Positions 1-7,831 of a stretch of 64,000 nt of DNA are shown one piece after another. The position numbers and the translations under genes were made by a program. Source of the DNA: Alkalihalophilus pseudofirmus (lineage in GTDB: Bacteria; Bacillota; Bacilli; Bacillales; Bacillaceae_D); contig NZ_CP117835.1 in the NCBI RefSeq assembly GCF_029094545.1, forward strand, positions 3,080,001-3,144,000, written 5' to 3'. Under the pieces are notes generated by a model. It had not been told where the DNA came from. It made no database searches and saw only the letters and a list, made by a program, of their open reading frames with translations. Numbering within the stretch: the first letter of the stretch is position 1; each line of letters starts with the position of its first letter.

Positions 1-482
1 TTACTTACGAGCAGCGGCAAACTTGTCGTATCTGCGATAAATCCGCTTGCCATAATAAATGGAAGCACCATCGCTTCTTTAAAACGCAGCGCCCTGACCA
101 TCGCTAATACGATGGGTGTTAAAATTAAGGCAGCACCGTCATTTGCAAACAATGCGGCAACAACTGCTCCTAGTAATGAGACATATATGAACATTTTTAA
201 ACCATTACCATTTGCAAACCTGGCCATATGTAAGGCCGACCATTCAAAGAAACCAATTTCGTCTAATATTAATGAAATGATAATAATGGCAACGAATGTT
301 AATGTTGCATTCCACACAATTCCTGTTACCGTCACGACATCGCCAAAATCAACCACTCCAACGATTAAAGCTAAGATCGCTCCAATTGTTGCTGACCAGC
401 CGATAGACAAACCTTTCGGCTGCCAGATGACGAGAACAAGCGTGAACACGAAAATCAGTGATGCTAATATCACAGATGTCAT
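1..482 (-). CDS. arsB: ArsB-type arsenite efflux permease, N-terminal part
   Basis: N-terminal 160 codons of a membrane permease; the rest lies beyond the window edge. It would export arsenite/antimonite across the cytoplasmic membrane. The visible part has hydrophobic segments at about residues 1-20, 28-45, 50-72 and 98-120, and the ArsB-like stretch with [12 protein letters not shown] near residue 118, typical of the ArsB/ion-transporter superfamily (Staphylococcus-type, not ACR3). The ATG at 482 follows a GGGGG-rich ribosome binding site. It lies 35 bp downstream of an arsR gene in the same direction, so an arsR-arsB operon is likely. No arsC is visible, but it could lie outside the window. 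Confidence 0.85.
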   Translation of the reverse strand, partial: MTSVILASLIFVFTLVLVIWQPKGLSIGWSATIGAILALIVGVVDFGDVVTVTGIVWNATLTFVAIIIISLILDEIGFFEWSALHMARFANGNGLKMFIYVSLLGAVVAALFANDGAALILTPIVLAMVRALRFKEAMVLPFIMASGFIADTTSLPLLVS

Positions 483-517
483 TGTTTCCCCCACTCTCTT
501 TTTTATCTATTACTTTT

Positions 518-868
518 TTAATCACAACACACTCGTAACCCGCGTTGTTCTAGTTCAATTAATTTAACCTGCTGACTAGGCAGGTGTTGTAGTAAACTTT
601 TGACCATAGGGTACGCCAAGTGGTCAGGGTTTACCCTAAAGAAAATCCATTGGCCGCGTCTTTCTTCCACAACGAGCCCTACATCCCTTAATTTTCGTAA
701 ATGCTGGCTCACTGAAGGCTGACTCATGTTAAATAGTTCGACAAATTCACATACACAGCATTCATCCTCTTCCATAAGCGCCATCATCGAAAGACGTGTT
801 TTATCTCCTAAAAGCTTAAGAACTTTAGCAGCTTCTTCTACTTCAATGAAAGACTTTGTTTCTTCCAT
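518..868 (-). CDS. arsR: ArsR-family metalloid-responsive repressor
   Basis: 116-residue winged-helix repressor of the ArsR/SmtB family, usual length. The thiolate motif ECCVCEF (Cys37, Cys38, Cys40) sits at the start of the DNA-recognition region, and the helix-turn-helix segment follows with SQPSVSQHLRKL. That Cys placement is the alpha3 arsenite/antimonite-binding site known from R773/pI258-type ArsR. A second Cys pair ends the protein (Cys114-Cys115), a possible extra ligand. Metalloid binding would release DNA and induce the downstream arsB. A dyad at 902-921 in its upstream region is the probable autoregulatory operator. Confidence 0.9.
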   Translation of the reverse strand: MEETKSFIEVEEAAKVLKLLGDKTRLSMMALMEEDECCVCEFVELFNMSQPSVSQHLRKLRDVGLVVEERRGQWIFFRVNPDHLAYPMVKSLLQHLPSQQVKLIELEQRGLRVCCD

Positions 869-901
869 ATCTCTCAGCCCTTTCTTAAGTACAAATTCAG
901 T

Positions 902-921
902 ATATAAGCATATACTTATAT
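902..921. promoter_or_regulatory. Candidate operator of the arsR-arsB unit
   Basis: Dyad with 7-bp arms ATATAAG and CTTATAT separated by 6 bp, 34 bp upstream of the arsR start. The size and AT-rich arms fit ArsR/SmtB operators. It differs in sequence from the four sites controlling the neighbouring divergent unit, so the two ArsR proteins probably have separate targets. Confidence 0.5.
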
Positions 922-988
922 ACGCAAGTGATAATCATATTCTTTACATTAACTTAACATACATTCAGTATAGATGAAAAATTATTAT

Positions 989-1064
989 ATCAACTTTTTT
1001 TGATTTATTGGTTGCATTTAGTGAAATTAGGTAGTAACATACAAATAAATCAACTTATTTTGAT
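989..1064 (+). promoter_or_regulatory. Paired operators upstream of second arsR
   Basis: Two copies of the dyad ATCAA-N6-TTGAT, at 989-1004 and 1049-1064, start to start 60 bp apart, upstream of the arsR at 1088. The second copy lies only 23 bp before the start codon, overlapping the expected transcription start region, which suits repression. Same dyad as at 1445-1492. Confidence 0.7.
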
Positions 1065-1087
1065 TTAATAATAAGGAGGCAAGATTC

Positions 1088-1411
1088 ATGAAGTTAACTA
1101 TTCCCTTAGCTGCTTCTGTAGAAAAGCCAGACTTTACGTTGTATGAAAAGCAGTTCAAAGCATTAGCTGATCAAAAACGATTACATTTATTGTCTATTCT
1201 CTGCCAACAAGGCGCTTCATGTGTATGTGATTTAACTGACATTCTTAATCTTACCCAATCTAAGCTGTCTTATCATTTAAAAATCTTACTTGATGCAGAC
1301 ATCATTACAAAAGAGAAAAGAGGCACCTGGAATTATTACAGTATTAAATCAGATGTGATCAATCATTTATTATCAGAAGAGTTATGCTGCTTGCTCCGCC
1401 CAGCTGAATAA
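1088..1411 (+). CDS. ArsR-family repressor of the permease unit
   Basis: 107-residue ArsR/SmtB-family winged-helix protein, divergent from the first arsR. The recognition region reads TQSKLSYHLKIL and is preceded by SCVCDL (Cys45, Cys47); Cys39 and a C-terminal Cys100-Cys101 pair are further possible metalloid ligands. Spacing of Cys45/Cys47 resembles arsenite-sensing ArsR proteins, but the exact inducer cannot be read from sequence. It is preceded by an AAGGAGG ribosome binding site and followed, after two more copies of its probable operator, by a DUF318-type permease gene. Autoregulation plus control of that permease is the simplest reading. Confidence 0.88.
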   Translation: MKLTIPLAASVEKPDFTLYEKQFKALADQKRLHLLSILCQQGASCVCDLTDILNLTQSKLSYHLKILLDADIITKEKRGTWNYYSIKSDVINHLLSEELCCLLRPAE

Positions 1412-1444
1412 TATTATTAGCTGGGACTACTAATTACAGTTTAC

Positions 1445-1492
1445 ATCAATTTATTTTGATGTATCATAGCCTATTAATCAAAAAAATTTGAT
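1445..1492 (+). promoter_or_regulatory. Second pair of ArsR-like operators, before the permease
   Basis: Two further ATCAA-N6-TTGAT dyads at 1445-1460 and 1477-1492, start to start 32 bp apart, between the arsR and the permease gene. The same 16-bp architecture as at 989-1064 suggests the permease has its own promoter under the same repressor rather than relying only on read-through. Confidence 0.7.
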
Positions 1493-1509
1493 ATAAAAGA
1501 GGGATTCAA

Positions 1510-2373
1510 ATGAAAGAAACAATGATCAGCTTTAGTATGATTGCTCTACAGTTAACAGTGTTGTTTATCGGTGTCTCATTTTTGCTAAACTTCCTTCAAT
1601 CCTACATACCTTACGAACGAATTGAAAGCAAACTCAAGCAGTCCCATCCTATTTTGGCAAGTGTCATTGCTCTATTCTTTGCTTTTATAACTCCATTCTG
1701 TTCATGTTCCACTATACCCGTCATTATTAATCTTCTTAAGAATAATGTCCGCTTCGGTGTAGTGATGGTTTTCTTATTTGCTTCCCCTGTTCTTGATCCT
1801 ACGATTCTTTCCATTATGACTGTCATTATGGGCTGGAAAGTAACGATAATTTATATCCTTATTACGTCAACTCTTTCATTAATGATTGGACTGTTGCTTG
1901 AAAAGCTTGGATGTGAACGTTATGTCAAACAAGTGATGATGAGTGGATATGAACAATCGAATAAAGCATTTTCTTTTAAGGCTGCTTGGATGGAGACATG
2001 GCAGTTAATGAAAACCGTTTATCCGTATTTATTAATTGGTGCGGCTATCGGAGCTGTCATACATGGTCTGGTGCCAGCTGAATTTATCAGCAACTATTTC
2101 GGCGGCGATGCTTGGTGGCTTATCCCACTTGCTGCAATAGTCGGCATCCCTTTATATATTAGACTCTCAAGTATGATTCCGCTCTCTCACATTCTTATCA
2201 TGAATGGAATGGCAATCGGCCCTGTCATGGCAATGATGATCAGCTCTGCAGGTGCAAGCTTACCAGAACTTGTTTTACTAAAGTCCATATTTAAAAAGCA
2301 GCTTATTGTTGCTTTTGTCTTATCGGTGCTTAGTATGTCAACCATCTCAGGCTTTGTATTTTACTTTATATAG
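1510..2373 (+). CDS. DUF318/ArsP-type permease
   Basis: 287-residue integral membrane protein with about eight hydrophobic segments in two halves. It carries the family signature TPFCSCSTIPV (Cys64, Cys66) in the first half, characteristic of the DUF318/SO_0444 permeases that include ArsP, an exporter of trivalent organoarsenicals. Control by an ArsR-type gene with Cys ligands supports a metalloid or thiol-reactive substrate. A GGG-rich site (AAGAGGGATT) precedes the ATG. A 38-codon Cys-pair gene follows 11 bp downstream. Substrate specificity is an inference; family membership is clear. Confidence 0.82.
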   Translation: MKETMISFSMIALQLTVLFIGVSFLLNFLQSYIPYERIESKLKQSHPILASVIALFFAFITPFCSCSTIPVIINLLKNNVRFGVVMVFLFASPVLDPTILSIMTVIMGWKVTIIYILITSTLSLMIGLLLEKLGCERYVKQVMMSGYEQSNKAFSFKAAWMETWQLMKTVYPYLLIGAAIGAVIHGLVPAEFISNYFGGDAWWLIPLAAIVGIPLYIRLSSMIPLSHILIMNGMAIGPVMAMMISSAGASLPELVLLKSIFKKQLIVAFVLSVLSMSTISGFVFYFI

Positions 2374-2384
2374 GGGGTGATCTT

Positions 2385-2501
2385 ATGTGGAAAAAAATAA
2401 TAAAAACACTCAACCAAAAACAGCAGCCCAAAAAATCCTCATCATGCTGCAAAATTGAAATTAAAGAAATAAATCATTCTGCACAAGCGGAAGAAAAATG
2501 A
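2385..2501 (+). CDS. Small Cys-pair protein of the permease operon
   Basis: 38-residue ORF starting 11 bp after the permease stop, with a strong AGGGGGTGATCTT ribosome binding site. It is basic at the N terminus (WKKIIK) and has a central SSSCCKIEIKEI block with adjacent cysteines, then an acidic end. I recall similar tiny proteins with a CC-x-(I/V)-x-(I/V)-x-E block beside DUF318 permeases in other Firmicutes, but cannot verify here. A cytosolic metalloid-handling or permease-associated role is inference. Its stop codon overlaps the first base of the palindromic repeat. Confidence 0.6.
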   Translation: MWKKIIKTLNQKQQPKKSSSCCKIEIKEINHSAQAEEK

Positions 2502-2739
2502 GGCTGGGACAAAAAGTAATTTAACTAAATGAAAATCCGAATAATGATAGATGTGGACATAAGCCGTTCCTGAAATAGACTTCGCTTTCCGCAGGAAGCC
2601 GGTGAGCCTCCTCGTGCTATGGCACTGCGGGGTCTCACCTTTGGCTTTTACATCCTGCAGGAGTCTACGTCTATTTCATCCACTCATTTATCGCTTTATT
2701 CGGGATTTCGGTTACTTACTTTTATTATGTCCCAGCCTC
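2500..2739. repeat. 240-bp imperfect palindromic intergenic repeat
   Basis: Begins GAGGCTGGGACA and ends with its reverse complement TGTCCCAGCCTC. Inner arms pair too: TGAAATAGACTTCGC near 2571 against a matching TCTATTTCA ending at 2678. It fills exactly the space between the convergent small protein and hydrolase stops, so it can act as a bidirectional terminator. A second copy of the 108-bp core lies at 61697-63250, split by an IS, and a half copy at 63427-63465. Probably a non-autonomous dispersed repeat family. Confidence 0.8.
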
Positions 2740-2742
2740 TTT

Positions 2743-3477
2743 TTACAATTCAAGCACAAGCCCTGATTTTGCTAATAGAACAATCCCGTTAAACCTCTCT
2801 TCTACCTCCCGCTTTAATTGCTCATGATCCCCATGATGAGGAAGGTGGGAGAGAATGATCTTTTCTATACCTGAATTGACAGCTAACTTCGCTGCATCTT
2901 CACTGTTCATATGACCATATTGTCCTACATGATCCCCGCTGTAGCCGCTGCATTCTGTAATGACTAAGTCACATCCGTTTGCAAAGTCAGCTAACCCTGC
3001 AAAATAACTAGAATCAGCGGTATAAACAATCTGTTTTCCCTCACATGTTATTTTCGTCGCATAGCACGGAACAGGATGCTGCGTCTTGAAAAAGTTGAAC
3101 GTGAAAGGCCCAATTTTAAGCGGTGCTCTCTCGTTATATGCTACTGATTTTACAAGATCTTTATACGCTAATTTATTGAAAGAAGCTGTATCTTCTTGAT
3201 GGGCATATATCGTAAAATCCTTCTTCCGCTTTCCCATTGTCTTGTTTACAATCTGGGCATACTGAAGCGGACCGATATCGGCGAAATGATCATGATGATA
3301 ATGCGAAAGCACAACACCATTTAAATCATTAAGATCTATGTATTTTTGCACGTTGGAGACGACTCCGCTGCCACAGTCGAGTAACAACTTTGTGCTGCCA
3401 TGTTCTAGTAAATACCCAGACGTCGCTTCGCCTCTTTCAGGATAAGCATGCCAATACCCAACGACTGTAATGTTCAT
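2743..3477 (-). CDS. Metallo-beta-lactamase-fold hydrolase (YhfI-like)
   Basis: 244-residue metal-dependent hydrolase of the MBL fold, RNase Z-like subgroup. The zinc motif HYHHDH is at about residues 60-65, with a later conserved His in TQHPVPCYA, the Asp in YTADSSYF and a final LSHLPHHGDH. It resembles B. subtilis YhfI in length and motif spacing; the substrate is unknown. I chose the ATG at 3477 rather than the upstream GTG because AGGAG sits at the right distance. It follows an amidohydrolase gene by 24 bp and is likely co-transcribed. Confidence 0.85.
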   Translation of the reverse strand: MNITVVGYWHAYPERGEATSGYLLEHGSTKLLLDCGSGVVSNVQKYIDLNDLNGVVLSHYHHDHFADIGPLQYAQIVNKTMGKRKKDFTIYAHQEDTASFNKLAYKDLVKSVAYNERAPLKIGPFTFNFFKTQHPVPCYATKITCEGKQIVYTADSSYFAGLADFANGCDLVITECSGYSGDHVGQYGHMNSEDAAKLAVNSGIEKIILSHLPHHGDHEQLKREVEERFNGIVLLAKSGLVLEL

Positions 3478-3501
3478 CAGCACTCCTCGCTTTCTTTCTA
3501 T

Positions 3502-4647
3502 TTATAACTCTCCGTACACAGTCTTTCCATTAATAAAGGTTTGCATCACATTAGCATGAACATTAAATGGATGATGAGACCAAATAACAAAGTCAGCATC
3601 CTTGCCTGGTTCAAGTGATCCTACACGATCGGCAATCCCTAGATGCTCTGCTGCTCTTATCATAATTGCTTTTAAGGCAGATTGCTCAGACAACCCGTTT
3701 TTCACTGCAGTATGAGCAGATGTAATAAGATGCTCAATCGTTACAACAGGATGATCCGTTGTAATCGCAAAAGGGACCCCGTGTTTCTCAAGCTCAATCA
3801 GGGTATGCCATCCTTTATCATTCAACTCTACCTTTGTACGAGAGGTCATTGTCGGCCCAACTGAAACACGGATTGGATGATTTGAAAGATATTCTGCAAT
3901 AAGATGTCCCTCTGTGCAGTGTTCTATAGTTGCCTCTACTTCAAACTCTTTTATTAAACGAAGGATGGTTACAATATCATCAGATCTATGCGCATGAATC
4001 CGGAGCGGAATTTCCTTTTTTATGACTTTAGCTAATTGCTCCATTCCAAGGTCGCGCCGTTTTAGGGTGCCTTCCTTTTGCTCCTTTACATAATCCTGAG
4101 CCTTCATCAGCTGACTGCGAAAAATTGCAGCTACACCCATACGAGTCATCGGCTCCTTCCCTTTTCCTCCATGGACTCGTTTTGGATTCTCACCGAAGGC
4201 TGCTTTCATACCTGATGGAGATTTAACGATCATCTCATCTGTGATCGTTCCAGCTGTTTTTAAGATTGACATTTCACCGCCGATGACATTCGCACTGCCA
4301 GGCATAATCTGAACAGTTGTAACCCCTGCTGCACGTGCATCTAGGAACCCTTGATCGAATGGATTTATACCGTCAATCGCTCTTACATGCGGCGTCGTGG
4401 CAGCAGATGTTTCATTAAAATCATGTCCTGCAGGCCCAATCCCTTCTTCAAATACGCCAATATGTGTATGGACATCAATTAAACCAGGAGTTATGTACTT
4501 CCCTTCCATATCAATGACTTCGGCTTCTTCAGGAAGATCAATCCTCTCTCCCGCATCTACTACTTTTCCTTCATTAACTAATAAGGCTGCTTTCTCTAAT
4601 ACTTCACCTGTTCCAGTTATTATCGTCGCTCCAACATATGCTTTCAT
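3502..4647 (-). CDS. Metal-dependent amidohydrolase (imidazolonepropionase-like)
   Basis: 381-residue amidohydrolase-superfamily enzyme. The metal-binding DVHTHIG follows the usual GKYITPGLID entry strand at about residue 58; later metal-ligand candidates are HAHRSDD, IEHCTEGH and ITTDHPV, the last holding the catalytic Asp. The C-terminal sheet ends with PGKDADFVIWSHHPF, a standard feature. The substrate could be a cyclic amide or a dipeptide-like compound and cannot be read from sequence. Starts at an ATG preceded by AAGGAGTGA. Gene spacing suggests an operon with the downstream MBL-fold hydrolase. Confidence 0.85.
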   Translation of the reverse strand: MKAYVGATIITGTGEVLEKAALLVNEGKVVDAGERIDLPEEAEVIDMEGKYITPGLIDVHTHIGVFEEGIGPAGHDFNETSAATTPHVRAIDGINPFDQGFLDARAAGVTTVQIMPGSANVIGGEMSILKTAGTITDEMIVKSPSGMKAAFGENPKRVHGGKGKEPMTRMGVAAIFRSQLMKAQDYVKEQKEGTLKRRDLGMEQLAKVIKKEIPLRIHAHRSDDIVTILRLIKEFEVEATIEHCTEGHLIAEYLSNHPIRVSVGPTMTSRTKVELNDKGWHTLIELEKHGVPFAITTDHPVVTIEHLITSAHTAVKNGLSEQSALKAIMIRAAEHLGIADRVGSLEPGKDADFVIWSHHPFNVHANVMQTFINGKTVYGEL

Positions 4648-4727
4648 GCTTAGTCACTCCTTGTTTCGGATACCGAAAAGTTTGAATACTTAAACTATAC
4701 ATGCTTTAGAGAATAACTTCTACCCAT

Positions 4728-4764
4728 AAAAAAATCGACCAGCCATGTTTTGACTGATCGATTT
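4728..4764 (-). terminator. Intrinsic terminator of the Na/Pi cotransporter gene
   Basis: Hairpin with AAATCGA-type arms around a loop, followed on the minus strand by a run of seven T, 24 bp past the stop codon at 4788. Confidence 0.8.
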
Positions 4765-4787
4765 ATCGGTTGGATTTTCACGTTCGA

Positions 4788-6410
4788 TTATTCTTCTCCA
4801 ATAACCACTTCTGCAATATTCACTGCGTGGTCACCGACACGCTCTAGGTTACTTACCATATCAACATAAATAACACCAGCAGCACCTGTACATCTATTTT
4901 CATTTAAACGAATGATATGTTTCTTACGAAGGTCACGTTCCATCTTATCAATTTGTTCTTCTTTCAGTAAAACAGATTTCGCTTCTTCAATATCGTCTGT
5001 TTCTAATGCTTTAACAGCTTGTCTTAAAGTAGATAATGTCAGGTCAAACATCTCATCTAGATCAGCAACGGCTGAATCTGAGAATTTCACTTTATTCGTA
5101 ATTTGATATTCAACAAGCTCCATAATGTTCTCCATATGATCACCAATACGCTCTAGGTCACGGATCGTGTTCATTAATGTAGAGTGAGTTTTTGAATCTT
5201 CATCTGTTAGTGAATGAGAAGAGACTTGAATTAGATAATCCGTAATCTTTTTATCTAAATTGTTAATCGCATCTTCATATTGAGGAATAAGCTCTCTGTG
5301 CTTTTTCCCTTGCGTTTTAAAATACTGACCAACCTCTTCAATTCCCTTTTCAGACAGCTCTGCCATACGTAATACTTCTTTTTTCCCTTGGCCAAGAGCA
5401 ATAGAAGGAGATTGCCTAATGAACCGTTCTTCTAAGTGAACTGCTTTGTATGCAATTGCTGAATCTTGACCTGGGATTAATTTAATAACTATCCAAGCTA
5501 GAACTGCAATAAAAGGAAGCTGAATTAATGTATTTGAAACGTTGAATATACCGTGTGCAAACGCAATAGTCATTTCAGGGTTAAGATTTAAGCTGCTCTG
5601 GAAATATTCAACGAGCCTTGTGAATGGTACTAACAAAATTAATACTAAGACCGTACCAATGACGTTAAAAATAACATGTGTTAAGGCTGCACGTTTCGCA
5701 GCAATCGAAGCACCAATTGAGGCAAGTACTGCTGTTATTGTTGTACCAATATTATCACCGAATAAAACAGGAAGAGCTGCATTTAAATCCATTGCCCCTT
5801 GAGCAAATAATGTTTGTAATAAACCAATAGCTGCTGATGAACTTTGTACAGCTACCGTGAAAATTGTACCAATAAGAACCCCTAGTAATGGGTTTTCACT
5901 CATGCTGACTGTTAAGTCTGCAAATGCTTGAAGGTCACGAAGCGGCTTCAGACCATCGCCCATTAAATTAAGTCCTAAGAATAGGGCACCAAAGCCAAAA
6001 AATACTTGTCCAAAATTATTAACCTTATGATTCTTAAAGAAGAATATTAAGAATGTACCTACTGCGATGATTGGAAGTGCGTATGCCGAAATTTTAATCC
6101 CGATAATAAACGCCGTAGCTGTTGTACCAATATTCGCTCCAATAATGACCCCAATTGCTTGCTTTAAGGTCATAAAACCGGCATTAACAAGCCCGATCGT
6201 CAGTACAGTCGTCCCTGTACTTGTTTGAAGTAAAATCGTAACAAAAATACCCGCAAACACACCCATAATTGGATTTGTTGTAAAACGGTCAAGTAGATCT
6301 CTCAGGCCGTCTCCAGCGACCTTTTGAAGGCCATCCCCTAAGTACTTAATCCCGAAAAGGAAAATACCTAGTCCTCCAAAGAACATAAACAACAGTTCTT
6401 GTAAATCCAT
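4788..6410 (-). CDS. Na+/phosphate cotransporter with PhoU-like tail
   Basis: 540-residue NptA/YjbB-type transporter. The first ~310 residues carry two inverted PNaS repeats, seen as the QTSTGTT motif near residue 63 and QSSSAA near 190, each followed by a GxNIGTT(A/I)T loop. The remaining ~200 residues are a soluble PhoU-like helical domain with the repeated motifs ERIGDHMENI and ERVGDHAVNI. The protein would import phosphate with sodium at the cytoplasmic membrane, with the tail as a regulator. Upstream lies a PhoP-box-like array, supporting phosphate-starvation control. It occupies the position after rpmA where B. subtilis has spo0B-obg. Confidence 0.9.
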   Translation of the reverse strand: MDLQELLFMFFGGLGIFLFGIKYLGDGLQKVAGDGLRDLLDRFTTNPIMGVFAGIFVTILLQTSTGTTVLTIGLVNAGFMTLKQAIGVIIGANIGTTATAFIIGIKISAYALPIIAVGTFLIFFFKNHKVNNFGQVFFGFGALFLGLNLMGDGLKPLRDLQAFADLTVSMSENPLLGVLIGTIFTVAVQSSSAAIGLLQTLFAQGAMDLNAALPVLFGDNIGTTITAVLASIGASIAAKRAALTHVIFNVIGTVLVLILLVPFTRLVEYFQSSLNLNPEMTIAFAHGIFNVSNTLIQLPFIAVLAWIVIKLIPGQDSAIAYKAVHLEERFIRQSPSIALGQGKKEVLRMAELSEKGIEEVGQYFKTQGKKHRELIPQYEDAINNLDKKITDYLIQVSSHSLTDEDSKTHSTLMNTIRDLERIGDHMENIMELVEYQITNKVKFSDSAVADLDEMFDLTLSTLRQAVKALETDDIEEAKSVLLKEEQIDKMERDLRKKHIIRLNENRCTGAAGVIYVDMVSNLERVGDHAVNIAEVVIGEE

Positions 6411-6505
6411 TACTACATCCCCTTTAGTTGTTGTCTGAAGTTGTCATCAATAACTCATCCCTTGACCATAGTAAGAAACTTTTATAAAGAAGTAAACGAT
6501 ATTAT

Positions 6506-6533
6506 TATTAAGATTTTGTAAAGGAATTGTAAA
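6506..6533 (-). promoter_or_regulatory. Candidate PhoP box upstream of the phosphate cotransporter
   Basis: On the minus strand TTTACA, TTTACA and TTAATA occur with exact 11-bp periodicity. PhoP~P in Bacillus binds TTAACA-like hexamers repeated every 11 bp, so sequence, period and the downstream phosphate transporter agree. The array is about 95 bp from the start codon, with an AT-rich promoter region in between. Confidence 0.6.
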
Positions 6534-6668
6534 GGTGCTCTCTATCCTCTTATTTACAACATTCTATACCTTCTATACTGCCCAAAAAACCTTTGAATGT
6601 TGAGCTGTTTATAACGTGACCAAATAAAACTTTACCCTTTTATAGCAAATAATAACTTTTAAACACAA

Positions 6669-6706
6669 CAAAAAAACCCTCAATTAGTTATACTAACTGA
6701 GAGTTT
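6669..6706 (-). terminator. Intrinsic terminator of the rplU-prp-rpmA operon
   Basis: Hairpin with arms ACTCTCAGTTAGT and ATTAGTT-rich complement (one G-T pair), followed on the minus strand by GGGTTTTTTT. It sits directly after the rpmA stop. Confidence 0.85.
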
Positions 6707-6715
6707 TCTTTACAA

Positions 6716-6994
6716 TTATGCAGGGTATACGCTCACTTGTTTGCGATCGCGTCCTACACGCTCGTATTTAACAACGCCGTCTACTTTCGCGAAAAGAGTA
6801 TCGTCGCCGCCTTTACCAACGTTTGTACCAGGGTAAACACGTGTACCGCGTTGACGAACTAGGATAGATCCGCCTGTTACGGTTTGACCGTCAGCACGTT
6901 TAGCACCAAGACGCTTAGAACGTGAGTCACGTCCGTTCTTTGTACTACCTACCCCTTTTTTCGATGCGAAAAATTGAAGGTTCATTTTTAACAT
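6716..6994 (-). CDS. rpmA: 50S ribosomal protein L27 precursor
   Basis: 92-residue L27 with the Firmicute-specific N-terminal extension MLKMNLQFF before ASKKGVGS. In Firmicutes this extension is removed by the cysteine protease Prp after the FF pair, exposing the mature N terminus that reaches the peptidyl-transferase centre. The conserved [11 protein letters not shown] core is intact. I placed the start at the ATG 8 bp after AGGAGG, not at the in-frame GTG further up. It is the last gene of rplU-prp-rpmA. The spo0B-obg pair that follows in B. subtilis is missing here. Confidence 0.97.
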   Translation of the reverse strand: MLKMNLQFFASKKGVGSTKNGRDSRSKRLGAKRADGQTVTGGSILVRQRGTRVYPGTNVGKGGDDTLFAKVDGVVKYERVGRDRKQVSVYPA

Positions 6995-7014
6995 GGAATT
7001 CACCTCCTGGATAT

Positions 7015-7341
7015 TTACTTTATTTCAATATACTCGCTGTATTCTTCAGCCATCGATTGAAGAGATACAATCATCCCTTCAAGGAGGAGCTGAACTTTCT
7101 CATATGTGGCGTTATCCAAACCAGTTGGAACACCGCAGCGGAGAAACCCGCCTTCCTCTTCCATTTGGATATCAAGCTCTACACTGCACAGGGCAGCAAT
7201 CGCATTGACCGCTCCAAAAGAAACAGCTGAAGCGCCAGCGCAAACGAGGTCATGACCATACGGACCGGAGTCAGCATGTCCACTCATCGTAAAAGAATCA
7301 ATCTGTTGATTAGCATTACGTTCAATAAGAACAGTGATCAT
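7015..7341 (-). CDS. prp: Ribosomal-processing cysteine protease Prp
   Basis: 108-residue protease that matures L27 (YsxB in B. subtilis). The catalytic motifs are visible: [19 protein letters not shown] with His22 and Cys34 in the expected His-Cys spacing. It sits between rplU and rpmA, its usual place, and its substrate rpmA downstream carries the matching cleavage site. Start ATG follows the rplU stop by few bases with a weak AAGG-type ribosome binding site. Confidence 0.95.
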   Translation of the reverse strand: MITVLIERNANQQIDSFTMSGHADSGPYGHDLVCAGASAVSFGAVNAIAALCSVELDIQMEEEGGFLRCGVPTGLDNATYEKVQLLLEGMIVSLQSMAEEYSEYIEIK

Positions 7342-7350
7342 CTCTATACC

Positions 7351-7659
7351 TTAAGCGTTGATCTTGTCGATAACTACTTTAGTGTAAGGTTGACGATGAC
7401 CTTGCTTACGACGATAGTTCTTCTTAGCCTTCATCTTGTAAACGATGATTTTCTTTTGACGACCGTGTTTTTCAACTTTAGCCGAAACAGTTGCGCCCTC
7501 TACTAAAGGAGCACCGACCTTTACATCGTTACCACCGATCATAAGTACTTTGTCAAAGCTAACAACATCACCAGCTTCAGCATCTAATTTCTCGATGTAG
7601 ATTTCTTGACCTTCTTGAACCTTGATTTGTTTACCACCAGTTTCAATAATTGCGTACAT
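7351..7659 (-). CDS. rplU: 50S ribosomal protein L21
   Basis: 102-residue L21, full length, beginning [14 protein letters not shown] and ending with the basic RNA-binding tail [16 protein letters not shown]. It binds 23S rRNA in the large subunit. AGGAGGTGCAGGT precedes the ATG. A structured leader and a strong promoter lie directly upstream, so this is the first gene of the L21-Prp-L27 operon. Confidence 0.97.
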   Translation of the reverse strand: MYAIIETGGKQIKVQEGQEIYIEKLDAEAGDVVSFDKVLMIGGNDVKVGAPLVEGATVSAKVEKHGRQKKIIVYKMKAKKNYRRKQGHRQPYTKVVIDKINA

Positions 7660-7774
7660 ACCTGCACCTCCTCATATACTCAGACTCGCCATTATAGGTA
7701 AGGGCTATGCCTTTTAAAAACCTAATCTGCGCGGTTGTAGTTGTTTGGGTGCGACCAAATAACTAACAAAAGCT
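7660..7774 (-). ncRNA. L21 leader RNA
   Basis: 115-nt untranslated leader between the rplU promoter and start. It lies exactly where Firmicutes carry the autoregulatory L21 leader and contains the pairing segments expected for it (for example GGCATAGCCCTTACC and the GCGCAG region). Identification rests on position and general structure; a covariance search would confirm it. Confidence 0.6.
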
Positions 7775-7804
7775 ATTTTATCACATAAAAATTCAGGGTG
7801 TCAA
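7775..7804 (-). promoter_or_regulatory. SigA promoter of rplU operon
   Basis: Minus strand TTGACA (7799-7804) and TAAAAT (7775-7780) with 18 bp between them. Confidence 0.75.
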
Positions 7805-7831
7805 TCGCAACTTTACGGTTGAACCTTTTAT

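Noticed and set aside
112..567. Plus-strand reading frame of 151 codons at the left edge
   Set aside because: It is antisense to the ArsB coding sequence, whose minus-strand translation is a clear permease.
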